Shown here piece by piece: positions 5,430-8,275 of a DNA stretch of 8,275 bases; position 1 is the stretch's first letter, and the number at the start of each line of letters is the position of its first letter. Source of the DNA: Chloroflexota bacterium (GTDB taxonomy: Bacteria; Chloroflexota; Dehalococcoidia; SM23-28-2; RBG-16-64-32). The notes beneath the pieces are model-generated. The model was not told the origin of the DNA. It saw only the letters and a program-made list of their open reading frames with translations, and searched no databases. A program made the translations under genes and the position numbers. The stretch spans positions 1 to 8,275 of the forward strand of contig VBJS01000204.1 of the NCBI GenBank assembly GCA_005880055.1. Reading direction: 5' to 3'.

Positions 5430-7577
5430 ATGTTGCTGGCCATCCTGGTTGCGCTTCAAACTGCACCCGCGCGGGAAGCCCCGCCCGTGCTGCAGTTTCC
5501 CACCCCCGGCCTCGACGATCCCGCTGCCTACGAGGGCTACACGGCGCGGCTGTATCGCGACGCCCGCGGCAATTCAGTCGAGATCTACATCGAAGGGAAG
5601 ACGGGCCGCGTTGTGCACGTGTGGGCGGACGCGTTGAATGAGAGCATCGGATTCACGGTACGCGATGCGGGCGGTCAAGAGGCAACGACGGCGGTCGCAT
5701 TCGATTCAGGGGGAGCGACGGTCGGCGCGACGGGCGGTCGACGCTGGCTGCGATACCCGCTGACGGTGCAGGGCGGGCGGTCGATACGACTTGGACACTT
5801 CCTGCTTGGCTCGATGCGCATCGAGCGCGATTTCGGCTACGCCGGCCGCGTCCGCGACTCGATCGATGCGCCGACGTTCGTGGTGCCTGAGATGGCGCAG
5901 TTCGCGCGAGCGTTAGGCCCGCCGTACACCGAACGCGTCACGCCGAGTGTGCGACTGACGAGCACTCCCCGGGACTGGACGCTGCGAGTAGCGCAGCCCA
6001 GCCTCGACGGTAAGAACCATCTCTGGCTGACGCTGCACGGCGACGCGCGCACCACGCGTGCCCGGCTCGCCGGCGGTGTCCTGACGATTCGACCGCTCGG
6101 GACGCGACCCGTCACGTTCAGCGTCGAGATCGCGACCGATGGTGCCGCGCTGAATCCGCTCCGCCGCAATCAAATCTTCAGCACCGGGTTCCGCCGCTTC
6201 GCCGATTCCGCCAAGTCGCCGCGGCTGGAGCGCGAGATCTCGGGCTTCGAACTGCTCAGCTCGCGCCAGAAGCTGATGGCCGGCCTGCCGACGTACGCGA
6301 CGTACTTCGGCCGCGACATGCTGATGACGGCATTGCTTATGGAGCCGGTGTGGGCGGACACGATGCCCGAGTTCGTGATGGGCGCCGCGCTCGCCAAGCT
6401 CGCGCCCGATGGCGAAGTGAGCCACGAAGAGGCGCTCGGTGGCCAGGCGATTCGCGAGAATGCAGCCGAGTTTTTGAAGACCGGAGACAGCACCTTGCTG
6501 CGCAACCTGCAGGCGACGCGCGAGAACTACTGGATGGTGGACGACGACTTCCAGCTGCCGGTGGTCGCGGGGCATTACTTCGCCAACAGCAACGTACCCA
6601 ACGCGCGAAAGCGGGCATTCCTGCGGCGCTGGGGCGGCGCGCTGCGCAGGAATCTCGCGTACGTCGCGCAGCAGGCCGCTCCATACGCGCGGAATCCCTT
6701 CGCGACGAATCTCGTACGTTTCAAGCGCGACGCCGATGGCTGGTGCCATCCGGGGAGTTGGCGCGATAGCCGGGTCGGCTACGCGGGAGGTTGCTTCGCG
6801 TTCGACGTCAATGTGGTCTGGGTCCCCGCCGCGCTGCGCGCCATCGGTACGATCGACAGCGCACTATGCGCCATGGGCGAGCCTGGAGTCGAGGGCGCTG
6901 CCGACGTGCGGTCGCTGGCGGAGGTTTGGCGATATACGGGGCGCCATTTCATGGTCGCGCTCGCGCCTGGGGACGTCGAGACGCGCGTTCGCGCCAAGAT
7001 TGCGTCGCTCCCGGAGCCGGAACGCGCCCACTGGGACTCCGTGCTGGCGCGCACCGGCTTTCCGGCCGACACGCTGCGCTTTCCGGCCCTGTCGCTCGAC
7101 AGCGCGGGACAGCCGATCCCGGTCATGAGCACCGATCCGGGCATGTGGCTGCTCCTCCAGCCGCAACCGGTCGAGCGTGAGAAAGAGTTGCTGCGTCCAT
7201 TCCTGCTGCCCTACCCGGTTGGCTTATTTATCGACGGCGTCGGGCTCGCGGTCGCCAACGATGCGTACGCGTCGCCCGCCGTGTGGGACATGTTCGCACG
7301 CGACCTGTACCATTCACCGCGGGTGGTGTGGGGCCGCGAGGTGAACATATTGCTCGCCGCGCTCGCCACCCGAAACCGTCCGGGCGCAGTCGATTCGGTG
7401 CGCACCGCTGTTGCGCGCTCCGGTTTGCAGTACGCCGAGTTGTGGAGTTACACGTTTGAAGGAGGAGCCCCCCCCCTGCGCCCGGTGCGCTACGGCTCGA
7501 GCTCAGACGTGCAGCTGTGGACGCTCACTGACCTCGCAGTTCAATATCTCCTCAACTCTCCAAGGCCGACCCAATGA
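5430..7577 (+). CDS. Secreted (alpha/alpha)6-barrel glycoside hydrolase-like protein, debranching-enzyme-like
   Basis: About 715 residues from ATG at 5430. The N-terminus MLLAILVALQTAPA is a hydrophobic export signal with an APA cleavage motif. In-frame TTG at 5400 or GTG at 5409 would lengthen it, and the TTG form adds an Arg; no start has a strong ribosome-binding site. Residues about 25-250 appear beta-rich. The remainder resembles six-hairpin glycosidases: YATYFGRDM (Asp296) recalls the FGRD motif of amylo-alpha-1,6-glucosidases; then DGEVSHEE (327-334); GSWRDS (Asp446) followed by FDVNVVW (458-464), like the WMD...NALW pair of debranching enzymes; and VVWGREVN (Glu637) near the C-terminus. 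Asp446 and Glu637 are candidate acid and base by analogy only. It probably releases sugar in the periplasm or outside for the symporter whose start codon overlaps its stop. The exact family and substrate are not recognised; another member of the six-hairpin superfamily is possible. Confidence 0.65.
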   Translation: MLLAILVALQTAPAREAPPVLQFPTPGLDDPAAYEGYTARLYRDARGNSVEIYIEGKTGRVVHVWADALNESIGFTVRDAGGQEATTAVAFDSGGATVGATGGRRWLRYPLTVQGGRSIRLGHFLLGSMRIERDFGYAGRVRDSIDAPTFVVPEMAQFARALGPPYTERVTPSVRLTSTPRDWTLRVAQPSLDGKNHLWLTLHGDARTTRARLAGGVLTIRPLGTRPVTFSVEIATDGAALNPLRRNQIFSTGFRRFADSAKSPRLEREISGFELLSSRQKLMAGLPTYATYFGRDMLMTALLMEPVWADTMPEFVMGAALAKLAPDGEVSHEEALGGQAIRENAAEFLKTGDSTLLRNLQATRENYWMVDDDFQLPVVAGHYFANSNVPNARKRAFLRRWGGALRRNLAYVAQQAAPYARNPFATNLVRFKRDADGWCHPGSWRDSRVGYAGGCFAFDVNVVWVPAALRAIGTIDSALCAMGEPGVEGAADVRSLAEVWRYTGRHFMVALAPGDVETRVRAKIASLPEPERAHWDSVLARTGFPADTLRFPALSLDSAGQPIPVMSTDPGMWLLLQPQPVEREKELLRPFLLPYPVGLFIDGVGLAVANDAYASPAVWDMFARDLYHSPRVVWGREVNILLAALATRNRPGAVDSVRTAVARSGLQYAELWSYTFEGGAPPLRPVRYGSSSDVQLWTLTDLAVQYLLNSPRPTQ
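7562..7565 (+). promoter_or_regulatory. Weak ribosome-binding site of the symporter gene
   Basis: AAGG inside the last codons of the hydrolase gene, 8 nt before the ATG at 7574. Because it is weak, initiation probably also relies on ribosomes ending at the overlapping TGA (7575-7577). Confidence 0.4.
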
Positions 7578-8275
7578 GCAATCTCCACGCGCCCGACCTG
7601 CTGTTCATCGCGGTCTACTTCATCATTCTGTTCGGCATCGCGTGGTGGGCGGCGCTGCGCGAGAAGAACGTGAGCTCCGACTACTTCCTGGCGAGCCGGG
7701 ACGTCGCGTGGTTCGCGGTCGGCGCGAGCCTGTTCGCCTCGAACATCGGCAGCGAACACCTGGTCGGGTTGGCGGGCACAGGTGCGGGGAGCGGGCTCGC
7801 GGTCGGCCACTTCGAGTGGCTTGCCTGCCTCATTCTCATGCTGCTCGGCTGGCTGTTCGTTCCCTACTACCTCAAGAGCGGCGTCTACACGATGCCGGAG
7901 TTTTTGGAGAAGCGGTACAACTCGGCAGCGCGGACGTATTTCACCTGGGTGTCGGTCATCGGCTACGTCCTGACGAAGATCAGCGTGACGTTGTATGCGG
8001 GCGGCGTCGTGATTCGCGCCGTCACAGGGTGGAATTTCTACACCGCGGCCATCGTCCTCATCGTCGTCACCGGGCTGTATACGATCTTCGGCGGGCTGCG
8101 CGCCGTGGTCTACACCGAGGTGCTGCAGGCGATCGTCCTGATCCTCGGCTCCATCACGCTCATGGCGATCGGGCTCTCCCGCGTCGGCGGGTTCGCGGGC
8201 CTCGAAGCGAAAGTTCCGGCGGGATTCTTCTCGATGTGGAAGCCGTCCAGTCACCCTGACTTCCCCTGGACGGGG
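7574..8275 (+). CDS. SGLT-type sodium:sugar symporter (SSS family), 3' end beyond the window
   Basis: 234 residues are visible, open to the right edge; family members are usually 500-600 residues, so under half is present. Inner-membrane protein importing sugar with Na+. Hydrophobic segments at about 9-27, 46-68, 82-100, 122-146, 155-174 and 178-201 match the first helices of the LeuT-like fold. DYFLASRDVAWFAVGASLFA and GGLRAVVYTEVLQ are family signatures. SNIGSEHLVGLAG aligns with SGLT1: Asn57, His62 and Glu81 correspond to SGLT1 Asn78, His83 and Glu102 at a constant offset of 21, all sugar contacts. Ala55 and Ile58 fall at the Na2 sodium site. This argues for a hexose-like substrate rather than proline or pantothenate. 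The ATG overlaps the hydrolase stop (ATGA), with AAGG 8 nt upstream, so the two genes are probably translated together. Confidence 0.95.
   Translation, partial: MSNLHAPDLLFIAVYFIILFGIAWWAALREKNVSSDYFLASRDVAWFAVGASLFASNIGSEHLVGLAGTGAGSGLAVGHFEWLACLILMLLGWLFVPYYLKSGVYTMPEFLEKRYNSAARTYFTWVSVIGYVLTKISVTLYAGGVVIRAVTGWNFYTAAIVLIVVTGLYTIFGGLRAVVYTEVLQAIVLILGSITLMAIGLSRVGGFAGLEAKVPAGFFSMWKPSSHPDFPWTG

Noticed and set aside
5913..6749. Minus-strand open frame of 278 codons inside the hydrolase gene
   Set aside because: Antisense to a frame with an export signal and glycosidase-like motifs; no recognisable motif of its own.
7411..8259. Plus-strand open frame of 282 codons and the minus-strand frame 8254-7541 over the symporter
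   Set aside because: Both are out of frame with the SGLT-like reading frame, which has matching sugar-site residues and hydrophobic helices; these are shadows.

Overview
The window looks like a carbohydrate-uptake locus from a high-GC Gram-negative bacterium that uses the SusC/SusD outer-membrane system. The SusC style (short carboxypeptidase-like domain, then a VTGYGTQRR segment), the high GC content and the SGLT-type symporter next to a secreted glycosidase fit Gemmatimonadota best. That placement is inferred from gene style, not from a marker gene. The window holds five protein genes, two of them cut by its edges. I see no RNA gene, insertion sequence, CRISPR array or integration site.

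Left arm, minus strand, read right to left: a SusC/RagA-type TonB-dependent transporter (5322 to 2152), then a SusD/RagB-type lipoprotein (2141 to 513) after only 10 nt, then the start of a lipoprotein with FG-GAP/VCBS repeats (496 to beyond the left edge) after 16 nt. The spacing and ribosome-binding sites indicate one operon. A strong intrinsic-terminator structure (450-484) lies inside the first codons of the third gene. Its stem and U-run encode that protein's signal peptide. This is the most unusual thing in the window and suggests attenuation between susCD and the third gene.

Right arm, plus strand: a secreted protein of about 715 residues that I read as an (alpha/alpha)6-barrel glycoside hydrolase distantly like amylo-alpha-1,6-glucosidase (5430 to 7577). 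It overlaps by an ATGA the start of an SGLT/SSS sodium:sugar symporter (7574 to beyond the right edge), in which three known sugar-contacting residues of human SGLT1 are conserved.

The two arms diverge from a gap of about 107 bp that contains two perfect inverted repeats and five GTCA/TGAC half-sites, a plausible shared control region. As a unit, SusCD would bring an oligosaccharide across the outer membrane, the secreted hydrolase would release simple sugar in the periplasm or outside, and the symporter would import it with sodium. The substrate cannot be named from the sequence. No regulator is encoded in the window.
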